From Paludibacter sp. UBA5753 (lineage in GTDB: Bacteria > Bacteroidota > Bacteroidia > Bacteroidales > Paludibacteraceae), in assembly GCA_002427615.1 (NCBI GenBank), contig DIFH01000121.1:1-36664 (forward strand): 36,664 nt of DNA. The letters are read 5' to 3'. The translations under genes were made by a program, and so were the position numbers. Below are positions 8,641-16,376 of this stretch, in pieces (the stretch's first letter is position 1; each line of letters opens with the position of its first letter). The notes below the pieces were generated by a model. That model ran no database searches. It saw only the letters and a list, made by a program, of their open reading frames with translations, and was not told where the DNA came from.

Positions 8641-8670
8641 CAAATGTACATCTTTCTTATCAAAAACAAA
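8641..8670 (-). promoter_or_regulatory. Promoter of the T9SS type B cargo gene
   Basis: On the minus strand TTTG (8667-8670) is followed after 18 bases by TACATTTG (8641-8648), both matching Bacteroidetes promoter elements. The predicted transcript begins about 25 bases before the ATG at 8607. Confidence 0.65.
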
Positions 8671-8719
8671 AAAAACATTCATTTATTGCCACAGGTCATC
8701 TTTCAATGCATATTTTTCG

Positions 8720-8727
8720 TACATTTG
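8720..8727 (+). promoter_or_regulatory. Possible promoter -7 box of the LysM gene
   Basis: TACATTTG on the plus strand. It would give a leader of about 100 bases before the ATG at 8837. No -33 element is evident. Confidence 0.4.
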
Positions 8728-8836
8728 CAAAGTTTATGTGATTACATTTTTACACAAAAAACCTCATATCTATTTCGTTGATTGTAGATTATGGTTACGT
8801 TATAATCAAACTCATTCATCTTGATATTCAAATTTC

Positions 8837-10696
8837 ATGAAAAAACTGATTTTTAAATTATTGCCTGTTTTTTTTATTTTAATATCATTCCATCTTTTAG
8901 GACAGCAACCCGATTATCCTACAAAAAAAATAAATGGCGTTGAATATTACCTGTATACAGTGCAACCCGGGGAAGGGCTTTATTCTATCAGTAAAAAATT
9001 CAATGTTTCCCAAGCCGAAATAAATGATTTAAACCCGCAGATATTATCCGGATTAAAATCGGGACAGGAAATTATTCTGCCTGTTATTCATAAAAATACC
9101 GATAATAATATTTCCGTGACGCCCAATAAAGAAAAACCAGCTTCGACAGAAGAAACTGAAACAAAATATATTACGCACATTGTATCAAAAAAACAAACAC
9201 TTTTTGCCATAAGCCGGAAATACAATATTTCAATGGGTGAAATACGAAAACACAATCCGGAAATTGAAAACGGACTCCAGGAAGGAATGATTTTACGAAT
9301 CCCTAAGGAAACAACCTCAAAAGCTTTGAAAAACAACGGGAATGCTCCTTCAAAGGAATCAACGGAAAAAATTAAAACCTATTACGACAAAAAAAGTAAA
9401 GACACCATAAAATATATCGAACACAAAGTAAAAGAAAAGGAAACTTTATACTCGATAAGTCGATTGTATAATATTGAAGTGAGCGATATTATCCGGTTAA
9501 ACCCTAAATCGGAAGAAAAACTCAGGATTGGTTCAAAGTTAAAAATCATTCGTAAAACAGCGGCAACTCCAACAAAAAAAGATACGGTAATTGCCGAAAA
9601 GCCAAACCCTGCATGGAGCGAAGCCGAAATTTATACGCGAATTTACGAACCGGTAAAACCCAATAAAACACCTTTCAGAATAGCCTTTTTACTTCCGTTT
9701 ATGCTCGAAAATGCAAAAACGGATCCAGCTAACGAAAAGTTTATCGATTTTTATGCCGGCGCCCTGTTAGCTATAAACGAAGCCAAAGAATTCGGTATTT
9801 CATTCGAAATTTTTACATTCGATACCGAAAAAAATGAGGAAAAAATAACCGAGGTGTTGAATAATCCTGAATTAAAAACTATGGATTTTATTATCGGTCC
9901 TGCTTATACAAACCAGATTCCTTTTGTAAGTGATTTTGCTAAGGAGAATAAAATCAACACTTTAATTCCATTTTCGTCGAAAGTATATGATGTAACCCTG
10001 AACCCCTACCTTTTTCAGTTCAATCCGGGAATTGATGTTGAAGTAAAATTCGTTGGAGAACTGTTAAGAAATGAATTTAAAAACGACAATATTGTTTTTT
10101 GTAATATTCAGTCTATAAGTGTTTTAGACGATGGTTATGAATTTGCTTTTGAATTACAAAATGAACTTCGAAAAACAAAAAGAAATTTCAAAAAGGTGGA
10201 GATATTTACCGACCAATCAATCGATTTTACCAATGTAATTGAAAAAAACAAAAAAAATATTGTGTTTTTCAATACTGACAAATATTCCCTGATATCAAAC
10301 TACTTAGACACCTTAGATATTGTAGGAAAATCGAACGATATACTGCTTTTTGCACAATATAGCTGGCAAAATATAAATACGGCGAATTTAAAAAGTTTCT
10401 CTATCGCGCCTTTTAAGTCAGACATAAACGAAGCCGAACTAAAAAAATACAACCACAAATTTTCTGACAATTATGATTGGAAACCTGCCTCGAACACACC
10501 AAGGTACGACCTCTTAGGATACGATCTGACAAATTATTTCATTGCATTAATGTATCATAATGGTATAAATTTCAATATCAAGAAAAACAAATTACCTGTA
10601 TCAATGGGAATTCAGTCGCAATTAAAATTTGAACGAACTATAGATAAAACCGGATTTACAAATAAACAATTATATTTTCTGCAAACAAAAAATTAA
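8837..10696 (+). CDS. Triple-LysM protein with periplasmic binding-protein-like domain
   Basis: 619 residues. A signal peptide (MKKLIFKLLPVFFILISFHLLGQ) is followed by three LysM repeats at about 38-83, 111-156 and 193-239. Each has the pattern YxVxxxETLYSISRxYNI...LNP...L..G..L.I and they are joined by Lys/Pro/Thr-rich linkers. From about 279 to 615 comes a domain resembling periplasmic leucine-binding proteins (RIAFLLPFMLEN, FYAGALLAINEAKEFG, MDFIIGPAYTNQIPF). LysM binds N-acetylglucosamine polymers, so the protein probably sits on peptidoglycan in the periplasm; the ligand of the second domain is unknown. A PorT-like barrel follows after 41 bases, which suggests an operon. Confidence 0.85.
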   Translation: MKKLIFKLLPVFFILISFHLLGQQPDYPTKKINGVEYYLYTVQPGEGLYSISKKFNVSQAEINDLNPQILSGLKSGQEIILPVIHKNTDNNISVTPNKEKPASTEETETKYITHIVSKKQTLFAISRKYNISMGEIRKHNPEIENGLQEGMILRIPKETTSKALKNNGNAPSKESTEKIKTYYDKKSKDTIKYIEHKVKEKETLYSISRLYNIEVSDIIRLNPKSEEKLRIGSKLKIIRKTAATPTKKDTVIAEKPNPAWSEAEIYTRIYEPVKPNKTPFRIAFLLPFMLENAKTDPANEKFIDFYAGALLAINEAKEFGISFEIFTFDTEKNEEKITEVLNNPELKTMDFIIGPAYTNQIPFVSDFAKENKINTLIPFSSKVYDVTLNPYLFQFNPGIDVEVKFVGELLRNEFKNDNIVFCNIQSISVLDDGYEFAFELQNELRKTKRNFKKVEIFTDQSIDFTNVIEKNKKNIVFFNTDKYSLISNYLDTLDIVGKSNDILLFAQYSWQNINTANLKSFSIAPFKSDINEAELKKYNHKFSDNYDWKPASNTPRYDLLGYDLTNYFIALMYHNGINFNIKKNKLPVSMGIQSQLKFERTIDKTGFTNKQLYFLQTKN

Positions 10697-10737
10697 TTGA
10701 ATCACACAAATATAACATTGACATTCAATATACTGGA

Positions 10738-11376
10738 ATGAAATCAAACGGTAAAATATTACTTCTCATACTTTTAATCAGTTTTACGACGACATTGAAT
10801 GCCCAAAAAAAGAAAGATATTCCTGAAACATATTATGGACTGAATTTCGGGATGATTGCTTCAAAGATAAATTTTAATCCTGCCGTAGACCAAACCTTTC
10901 TGACCGGTTATAATGGCGGACTTATTTTCAGACATATAGCAAAAAAAAACTTAGGCGTTCAGGTTGAACTTAATTACTCCCAACGCGGCTGGAGCGAAAC
11001 CGATGGTTTATATACCCGTCAACTCAACTATATCGAGCTGCCTTTTATGACCCACTTCAACTTTGGTAATAATTTTCGTTCTTTCTTCAATGTAGGACCC
11101 AAAATAAGTTACCTTTTATCCGAAAAAACCTTGGTTAATTTAACACAAAACTCTACGGATGAACAACATAAAACAGCCGTAGAAAATCCTTTTGATTACG
11201 GTTTTTGTGCCGGATTAGGCTTTCTAATGAACATGAAAGGTCAGGTTGTTCAGGTTGAAGCGCGAGCTAATTATAGCATAAGCGACATATTTTCAAACGC
11301 TAAACGTGATTATTTCGATAATTCAAATAACATGAATGCTTCGGTAAATTTCACATGGCTTTTCCAAAAAAAGTAG
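10738..11376 (+). CDS. PorT-family outer-membrane beta-barrel protein
   Basis: 212 residues with signal peptide MKSNGKILLLILLISFTTTLNAQ. The mature part consists of alternating amphipathic strands (YGLNFGMIAS, LGVQVELNYSQRGW, LNYIELPFMTHFNFG, FFNVGPKISYLL, GFCAGLGFLMN, VQVEARANYSISDIF) and ends in the aromatic-rich NASVNFTWLFQKK, the layout of the small OMP_b-brl_2/PorT family. PorT itself belongs to the type IX secretion machinery, but most family members have no known function, so PorT identity is not claimed. It is probably co-transcribed with the LysM gene just upstream. Confidence 0.82.
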   Translation: MKSNGKILLLILLISFTTTLNAQKKKDIPETYYGLNFGMIASKINFNPAVDQTFLTGYNGGLIFRHIAKKNLGVQVELNYSQRGWSETDGLYTRQLNYIELPFMTHFNFGNNFRSFFNVGPKISYLLSEKTLVNLTQNSTDEQHKTAVENPFDYGFCAGLGFLMNMKGQVVQVEARANYSISDIFSNAKRDYFDNSNNMNASVNFTWLFQKK

Positions 11377-11560
11377 TCTGAAACTACGGACTTTCTCAAA
11401 ATCCTTTTTTTTCAAAGAGTGTACCTTTGGGGGATAATTTTATACACAATTGTAAATTCCGAATTCATATTTTTGTATTGATTTAAAACTATTTGCAGAA
11501 TTATGTTGTAAAATAAGTATATTTTTATCAATTATATTTTTTTTATTTGATAAATAGCAG

Positions 11561-11568
11561 TATTTTTG
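11561..11568 (+). promoter_or_regulatory. Possible promoter -7 box of the uronate operon
   Basis: TATTTTTG matches TAnnTTTG and lies 66 bases upstream of kduI in an AT-rich leader. The rest of the 257-base gap (11377-11633) shows no gene and no operator I recognise. Confidence 0.45.
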
Positions 11569-11633
11569 GTCAACCAATCACAGCTAAGTATAAAAAGTTT
11601 TTTAACGTATATAATAAAACAATATAGGAAGAA

Positions 11634-12476
11634 ATGAAAACAAATTATGAAATCCGCTATGCCTCGCATCCCTCTGATGCAAAAAACTATGACACAGCCC
11701 GTTTACGCAAAGAGTATTTAATTGAAAATATTTTTACGGTCAATGAAGTAAATATGGTTTACACCTTGTACGACCGGCTGGTGGTTGGAGGCGCTATGCC
11801 GGTTAACGAAGTCCTTACACTGGAAACCATTGATCCGTTGAAGTCGCCGTTTTTCCTTTCACGTCGCGAGTTCGGAACTTACAACGTAGGTGGTTCCGGA
11901 AAAGTGAAGGTCGATGGCGTGGTTTTCGAACTGAATTACAAAGAAGCGCTGTATCTGGGCGCCGGCGACCGTACGGTAACTTTCGAAAGTATGGATGCGG
12001 CAAATCCTGCCAAATTCTATTTTAATTCCGCTCCAGCCCATAAAACTTTTCCCGATCGTAAAATTACAAAGTCCGACGCAGTGGTTGCCGAAATGGGTTC
12101 GTTGGAAAGTTCGAATCACCGTAACATCAATAAAATGCTGGTATGTCAGGTATTGGAAACCTGCCAGTTACAAATGGGAATGACCGAGCTGGCTCCGGGA
12201 AGTGTCTGGAATACCATGCCTGCCCATACACACAGCCGCCGGATGGAAGCGTATTTTTATTTTGAGGTTCCCGAAGGCAATGCTGTTTGCCACTTTATGG
12301 GCGAACCAACCGAAACGCGCCACATTTGGATGAAAGGCGACCAAGCAGTTATTTCACCCGAATGGTCAATTCATTCGGCTGCTGCAACAAGCAATTATAC
12401 TTTTATCTGGGGTATGGCCGGCGAAAACCTCGATTACGGTGATCAGGATTTTTACAAACACACAGAACTAAGATAA
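11634..12476 (+). CDS. kduI: 5-dehydro-4-deoxy-D-glucuronate isomerase
   Basis: 280 residues, close to the about 278 of E. coli KduI. The cupin zinc ligands are intact: PAHTHSRRMEAYFYF gives H198, H200 and E205, and PEWSIHSAA gives H247. DRLVVGGAMPV and FFLSRREFGTYNVGG are also typical of the family. The enzyme converts 5-keto-4-deoxyuronate, formed from unsaturated uronate released by polysaccharide lyases, into 3-deoxy-D-glycero-2,5-hexodiulosonate in the cytoplasm. It is first gene of a plus-strand operon with kduD and a DUF4861 protein, which supports a role in pectin-like or glycosaminoglycan-type uronate catabolism. No lyase or SusC/D pair is in the window. Confidence 0.95.
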   Translation: MKTNYEIRYASHPSDAKNYDTARLRKEYLIENIFTVNEVNMVYTLYDRLVVGGAMPVNEVLTLETIDPLKSPFFLSRREFGTYNVGGSGKVKVDGVVFELNYKEALYLGAGDRTVTFESMDAANPAKFYFNSAPAHKTFPDRKITKSDAVVAEMGSLESSNHRNINKMLVCQVLETCQLQMGMTELAPGSVWNTMPAHTHSRRMEAYFYFEVPEGNAVCHFMGEPTETRHIWMKGDQAVISPEWSIHSAAATSNYTFIWGMAGENLDYGDQDFYKHTELR

Positions 12477-12482
12477 TCCGTT

Positions 12483-12506
12483 AACCGGTTAATTTGTTAA
12501 CTGGTT
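12483..12506 (+). terminator. Intercistronic hairpin between kduI and kduD
   Basis: AACCGGTTAA at 12483-12492 and TTAACTGGTT at 12497-12506 pair with one mismatch around a TTTG loop, and GTTTT follows. It may attenuate read-through or stabilise the upstream message. Confidence 0.5.
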
Positions 12507-12573
12507 GTTTTAAAAATATAAATAATTAACCATGTCCTCTGTCTGTTGACATTGGACTTTATACAAAAAAAAT

Positions 12574-13353
12574 ATGAATCAATTTGATTTAACAGGAAAG
12601 ATTGCCCTTGTAACCGGAGCATCATACGGCATCGGATACGCCATTGCATCAGGATATGCCAAAGCCGGTGCGACTATTGTTTTTAATGATATTAATCAGG
12701 CACTGGTTGATAAAGGACTTGCCGCTTATGCTGCCGAAGGAATTAAAGCCCACGGTTATGTGGCCGATGTTACCAACGAAGACCAGATTAACGCCATGGT
12801 TGCCCAAATTGAAAAAAAAATAGGGGTTATTGATATTCTGGTAAACAATGCTGGTATTATTAAACGCATCCCCATGGTGGAAATGACAGCCGCCGAATTC
12901 CGCCAGGTTATCGATATTGACTTAAACGGTCCATTCATAGTATCGAAAGCCGTTATTCCAAGCATGATTAAAAAAGGCGCCGGAAAAATTATCAATATTT
13001 GCTCCATGATGAGCGAACTGGGTCGCGAAACCGTATCGGCTTATGCAGCCGCCAAAGGGGGTTTAAAAATGTTGACCCGCAATATTGCTTCCGAATACGG
13101 TGGATATAACATTCAATGTAACGGACTGGGGCCAGGTTATATCGAAACTCCTCAAACCGAGCCTATACGCGTTCCCGGTCATCCGTTCAACGAATTTATC
13201 ATTGCCAAAACTCCTGCTGCACGTTGGGGAACTACTGAAGACTTAGTTGGTCCTGCTGTTTTCCTTGCTTCGAATGCTTCCGATTTTGTTAATGGTCATG
13301 TATTATATGTCGATGGCGGAATTCTGGCTTATATCGGCAAACAGCCAGAATAA
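12574..13353 (+). CDS. kduD: SDR oxidoreductase, 2-deoxy-D-gluconate 3-dehydrogenase / gluconate 5-dehydrogenase type
   Basis: 259 residues of a classical short-chain dehydrogenase. The cofactor motif is TGASYGIG (14-21), D39 at the end of the second strand favours NAD(H), and NNAG is at 91-94. The catalytic residues are N118, S144, Y157 and K161. Close relatives are often named gluconate 5-dehydrogenase, but the position directly after kduI argues that it reduces 3-deoxy-D-glycero-2,5-hexodiulosonate to 2-keto-3-deoxygluconate, the KduD step. It starts 97 bases after kduI, separated by a hairpin, and ends 17 bases before the DUF4861 gene. Family is certain; substrate is inferred from context. 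Confidence 0.85.
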   Translation: MNQFDLTGKIALVTGASYGIGYAIASGYAKAGATIVFNDINQALVDKGLAAYAAEGIKAHGYVADVTNEDQINAMVAQIEKKIGVIDILVNNAGIIKRIPMVEMTAAEFRQVIDIDLNGPFIVSKAVIPSMIKKGAGKIINICSMMSELGRETVSAYAAAKGGLKMLTRNIASEYGGYNIQCNGLGPGYIETPQTEPIRVPGHPFNEFIIAKTPAARWGTTEDLVGPAVFLASNASDFVNGHVLYVDGGILAYIGKQPE

Positions 13354-13370
13354 TTTGCATTTAAACGTTT

Positions 13371-14504
13371 ATGAAAAAAAATATATTTTCATTAATTGCC
13401 TGTTTCTTCGTATTTTCCGGTGTTTTTGCCCAACGGACTATCGTGGTAACTAATAGTACCGCGATGGTTCGGAAAGGCGAAATAGTCGAAGTTAAAGCCA
13501 ATGCTTTAAAAGCTTGTTTTAAATCAAAATCGTATATCCTGAAAAATGATAAAGGAGAAGAGATTCCTTATCAATTGCTTTACAACGAGTCAAAAAAACC
13601 GCGCGTTTTGATATTTCAAGCCGATGTAAACCACAATGCATCTTCCACTTACACCTTGAGCGAAGGAAAACCGGCGCCCGTACAACCCAGAACCTCAGCC
13701 CGCTTCGTACCCGAACGCAAAGATGACTTTGCATGGGAAAACGACCTGGCGGCATACCGGATGTACGGACCCGCCCTGGCAAACGAAAATCCGAGTAACG
13801 GTGTAGACCTGTGGCTGAAACGCACCAACAAACTGATAGTGGATACTTTCTATTATAATGAATTGAAAAAAGAACAATCTTATCATATCGATCACGGGAA
13901 TGGACTGGACTGTTACAAAGTAGGCCATACGCTCGGGGCAGGCGGAATAGCGCCTTACATGGGTGATTCTTTATGGGTAGGAAATTATTTCAATTCATAC
14001 AGAGTATTGGAAAATGGTCCGTTACGCGCTGTATTTTCACTGACTTACGATTCGGTAAAAGTGGATAAAGTATTTTATAAACAAGTAATTACCATTACAA
14101 CAAGTGCAGGTTCGTTGCTCAATAAAGCGGTGGTACAATTCATCGGAAAAAAACAACCAATCAAGTTAGCTGCCGGTATTTTCCTGCACGATGGCAAAGG
14201 CTCATCGCTCAAAGAAGATGAAACAAATGGCGTTATTGCTTACGCCGAAAATGCCGTTTCGGATGCAGGGGTTCCTTCTGGCAGAAATTACATTGGCGTT
14301 TACATACCTGATTCTCAAACAAAAAGTATAAAATCGGATGCTCATATTTTATTATTGGCCGATTATAAGGTTGGTAAAGAATTTACTTACTATTTTGGAG
14401 GCGGCTGGAGCAAATGGGGTTTTAAAACCGATGCCGATTGGTTTAATGCGTTGAATCACTTTACTGAAACAATAAGAAATCCATTAAAAGTTACATTAAA
14501 ATAA
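13371..14504 (+). CDS. DUF4861 secreted protein of the uronate operon
   Basis: 377 residues with signal peptide MKKNIFSLIACFFVFSGVFAQ, so periplasmic or exported while KduI and KduD are cytoplasmic. ERKDDFAWENDLAAYRMYGPAL, split here as ERKDDFAWEND and LAAYRMYGPAL (about 119-140), YHIDHGNGLDCYKVGHTLGAGG (begins about 179) and the C-terminal FGGGWSKWGF are conserved marks of the DUF4861 family. The many aromatic and acidic residues suggest a carbohydrate-binding surface. The family is regularly found beside uronate-degradation genes, so it probably acts on an unsaturated or uronate-containing oligosaccharide before uptake; no activity is assigned. It is the last gene of the operon and is followed by a strong hairpin. 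Confidence 0.82.
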   Translation: MKKNIFSLIACFFVFSGVFAQRTIVVTNSTAMVRKGEIVEVKANALKACFKSKSYILKNDKGEEIPYQLLYNESKKPRVLIFQADVNHNASSTYTLSEGKPAPVQPRTSARFVPERKDDFAWENDLAAYRMYGPALANENPSNGVDLWLKRTNKLIVDTFYYNELKKEQSYHIDHGNGLDCYKVGHTLGAGGIAPYMGDSLWVGNYFNSYRVLENGPLRAVFSLTYDSVKVDKVFYKQVITITTSAGSLLNKAVVQFIGKKQPIKLAAGIFLHDGKGSSLKEDETNGVIAYAENAVSDAGVPSGRNYIGVYIPDSQTKSIKSDAHILLLADYKVGKEFTYYFGGGWSKWGFKTDADWFNALNHFTETIRNPLKVTLK

Positions 14505-14542
14505 GGTATCCTTCTGTAGTTGTAATTTACCGAATTAAAAGT

Positions 14543-14582
14543 CAATCCCCACTCTCCCGAACGAAAGCGGGGATTGTTTTTT
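14543..14582 (+). terminator. Terminator of the kduI-kduD-DUF4861 operon
   Basis: CAATCCCC (14543-14550) pairs with GGGGATTG (14569-14576), followed by six Ts. Its loop contains TCCCGAACGA, which can pair with TCGTTCGGGA at 14584-14593, so two stems interlock. Confidence 0.75.
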
Positions 14583-14602
14583 ATCGTTCGGGAAAAATTA
14601 AG

Positions 14603-14610
14603 TAATTTTG
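14603..14610 (+). promoter_or_regulatory. Promoter -7 box of tsaB
   Basis: TAATTTTG matches TAnnTTTG. A transcript starting just downstream would carry the small hairpin repeat 14631-14670 in its leader before the tsaB ATG. Confidence 0.5.
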
Positions 14611-14630
14611 CAAGCGTCAAAATACGATAA

Positions 14631-14671
14631 ATAGTGTTTGCAAAAAAAATGGCGTCTTCTTGCAAACACTA
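14631..14671 (+). repeat. Minimal inverted-repeat element related to the dispersed repeat
   Basis: AGTGTTTGCAA near 14631 and TTGCAAACACT ending near 14671 form an 11-bp perfect inverted repeat around a short centre containing GGCGTCTTC. The right end with its TTCTTGCAAACACTAAATAA flank matches the right end and flank of copy A (4594-4613). It looks like an end-to-end deletion product of the same element. Confidence 0.65.
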
Positions 14672-14715
14672 AATAACTACCTACCGGATTTGCATTCAAT
14701 TATGAATTGTTAATT

Positions 14716-15414
14716 ATGAATTATCCTGTCATTCTCCATATCGAAACTTCTACAAATGTATGTTCGGTGGCTCTTAGCGAAGGTTTTAATTGCTTGTTTT
14801 CCAAATCAAATGATGAGAAAATGAATCATGCCGCTTTGTTGAGCGTCTATATTGCCGAAGCATTGGAAGTTTTAAAAACCACAACTAAACGATTGGATGC
14901 CATTGCCGTGAGTAGCGGACCCGGTTCGTATACTGGGTTGCGTATCGGCGTTTCCACGGCTAAAGGATTGTGTTACGGGTTGGATATACCGTTAATTTCT
15001 GTCAGCACGCTTGAAGTGATGACTATTACTGCTCTTAAAGCAGTTAATGGACAGGAAAATGTTCTATATTGTCCCATGATTGATGCACGCAGAATGGAAG
15101 TATATGCTGCTTTTTACGATGCACAATTGGAATTGAAACGTGAAATATCGGCTGATATTATTTCTTTAGATTCATACAGTAAACAGCTTGCCGATCAACC
15201 GGTTTATTTTTTCGGGAATGGCGCTGAAAAATGTAAATCAACTCTCACTCATCCTAACGCCCGTTTTATCGAAAACATATTTCCGGTAGCTGAAAATATG
15301 ATTCCCTTGGCAGTAGAGGCTTTTAACCGAAACCAATTTGCTGATGTGGCTTATTTCGAACCGTTTTACCTGAAAGAATTCCAGACTACAGCGCCAAAAA
15401 AAAATCAAGGATAA
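14716..15414 (+). CDS. tsaB: tRNA threonylcarbamoyladenosine biosynthesis protein TsaB
   Basis: 232 residues from the ATG at 14716 (MNYPVILHIETSTNVCSVAL); a TTG nine bases upstream is less likely. The N-terminal ASKHA-fold strand ILHIETST and the block AIAVSSGPGSYTGLRIGVSTAKGL (begins about 72; read as SSGPGSYTGLRIG) are diagnostic for TsaB, the non-catalytic partner of TsaD. Together with TsaE they put threonylcarbamoyl on A37 of ANN-decoding tRNAs. The C-terminal half is shorter and less conserved than in TsaD, as expected. It appears monocistronic; the next gene is convergent. Confidence 0.92.
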   Translation: MNYPVILHIETSTNVCSVALSEGFNCLFSKSNDEKMNHAALLSVYIAEALEVLKTTTKRLDAIAVSSGPGSYTGLRIGVSTAKGLCYGLDIPLISVSTLEVMTITALKAVNGQENVLYCPMIDARRMEVYAAFYDAQLELKREISADIISLDSYSKQLADQPVYFFGNGAEKCKSTLTHPNARFIENIFPVAENMIPLAVEAFNRNQFADVAYFEPFYLKEFQTTAPKKNQG

Positions 15415-15731
15415 TTCGTTTAAAGATTTCCTGTATAGGTTATTTTTCTTATCGTATTACTACTTTCAATTAAATCCTGTCTATCAGCGTTGAAAATTGG
15501 ATTTGTATTCTATAACAGATTATTAGCTATTGAAATATTGGTATTATTTTATTTTGGTAAAGTAAACGTACAAACAAAATTTAATACACAAAAGCAGATT
15601 GTTGAACGAATACTCACAGATTATGGCAAAAACGAGCACAAACAAAAAACTTAACTTTGTGCTGAGTGCGATGCTTTAATCTTATAAAAAAAGCCTCATT
15701 CCGAGGCTCTTTTTATAACATAAAAGAATTT
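15415..15731. other. Gene-poor intergenic region with terminator
   Basis: About 317 AT-rich bases between tsaB and the convergent Lrp gene. An 18-codon frame beginning MAKTSTNKKL (15623-15679) ends just before the terminator at 15682; it is too short to support. Nothing else is recognisable. Confidence 0.6.
15682..15718 (-). terminator. Bidirectional terminator between tsaB and the Lrp gene
   Basis: AGCCTC/GAGGCT stem (15692-15697, 15703-15708) around ATTCC, extended by A-rich and T-rich arms to TTATAA on both sides. It can serve both convergent genes. Confidence 0.85.
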
Positions 15732-16235
15732 TTATTCTTCTTCATCAATAAAATCAACAGTCGTATCAATTTCGAAAACCGATAATTGGCGACGGAAAAC
15801 TTCATCCAACGAAATCTGGAAAGTCTCGGTGTGGGCAATGCCCGAAATTGGGGTCATTTTATCAAGGATAATCTGCAACAGGTGGCGATTATCTCTTGCA
15901 TAAATTTTTACGAACATTGAGAATTTCCCCGTAGCATAATGACATTCAACGACTTCAGGTATCTTTTTGAGTTCTTCTACCACATAAGGAAAAGATTTGA
16001 CATCGCTTAAAGTTATCCCGATATAAGCGCATGTCTGGAATCCAACTTTGTAAGTGTCGATAACAAATTCCGAACCTTTGATAATTCCGGTGTTCCGAAG
16101 CTTTTGAATACGTTGATGAATAGCAGCTCCCGAAACATTACATTCGCGTGCTACTTCCAAAAAAGGTATACGCGCATCCTGTGAAATAAGTTGTAAAATC
16201 TTTTTGTCTAAACGGTCAATCTGATGGTGTCCCAT
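15732..16235 (-). CDS. Lrp/AsnC family transcriptional regulator
   Basis: 167 residues. The N-terminal helix-turn-helix (LDKKILQLISQDARIPFLEV, then NVSGAAIHQRIQKLRNTGII, about 8-55) is followed by the ligand-binding RAM domain (about 65-150: AYIGITLS, VVECHYATGKFSMFVKIYA). The VTG/ATG turn in HYATGKF is where amino-acid effectors bind between subunits. Such regulators form octamers and control amino-acid metabolism. An acidic tail (FIDEEE) closes the protein. It is transcribed alone from a promoter at about 16302. Its targets cannot be told from neighbours, which are housekeeping genes. Confidence 0.93.
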   Translation of the reverse strand: MGHHQIDRLDKKILQLISQDARIPFLEVARECNVSGAAIHQRIQKLRNTGIIKGSEFVIDTYKVGFQTCAYIGITLSDVKSFPYVVEELKKIPEVVECHYATGKFSMFVKIYARDNRHLLQIILDKMTPISGIAHTETFQISLDEVFRRQLSVFEIDTTVDFIDEEE

Positions 16236-16301
16236 GGTATAATTATTTACTTATTTACTCGATTTTGAGATATTCTGTTTCTATTAGATGTATTTGACTT
16301 G

Positions 16302-16309
16302 CAAATGTA
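16302..16309 (-). promoter_or_regulatory. Promoter -7 box of the Lrp gene
   Basis: TACATTTG on the minus strand, with a CTTG about 22 bases upstream as a possible -33 element. It lies 67 bases before the ATG at 16235. Confidence 0.5.
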
Positions 16310-16376
16310 TTAATTATTTTTTTATTTCGTGCAAGAAAAAAAACAAATTGAAAGTTTGTTAGTAAAAATATTCATT

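Noticed and set aside
10738..11376. Calling the barrel PorT of the type IX secretion system
   Set aside because: The small barrel family is large and most members are not PorT; no other T9SS machinery genes are adjacent.
15623..15679. 18-codon frame MAKTSTNKKL... just before a terminator
   Set aside because: Too short and without supporting start context; could be chance in AT-rich DNA.
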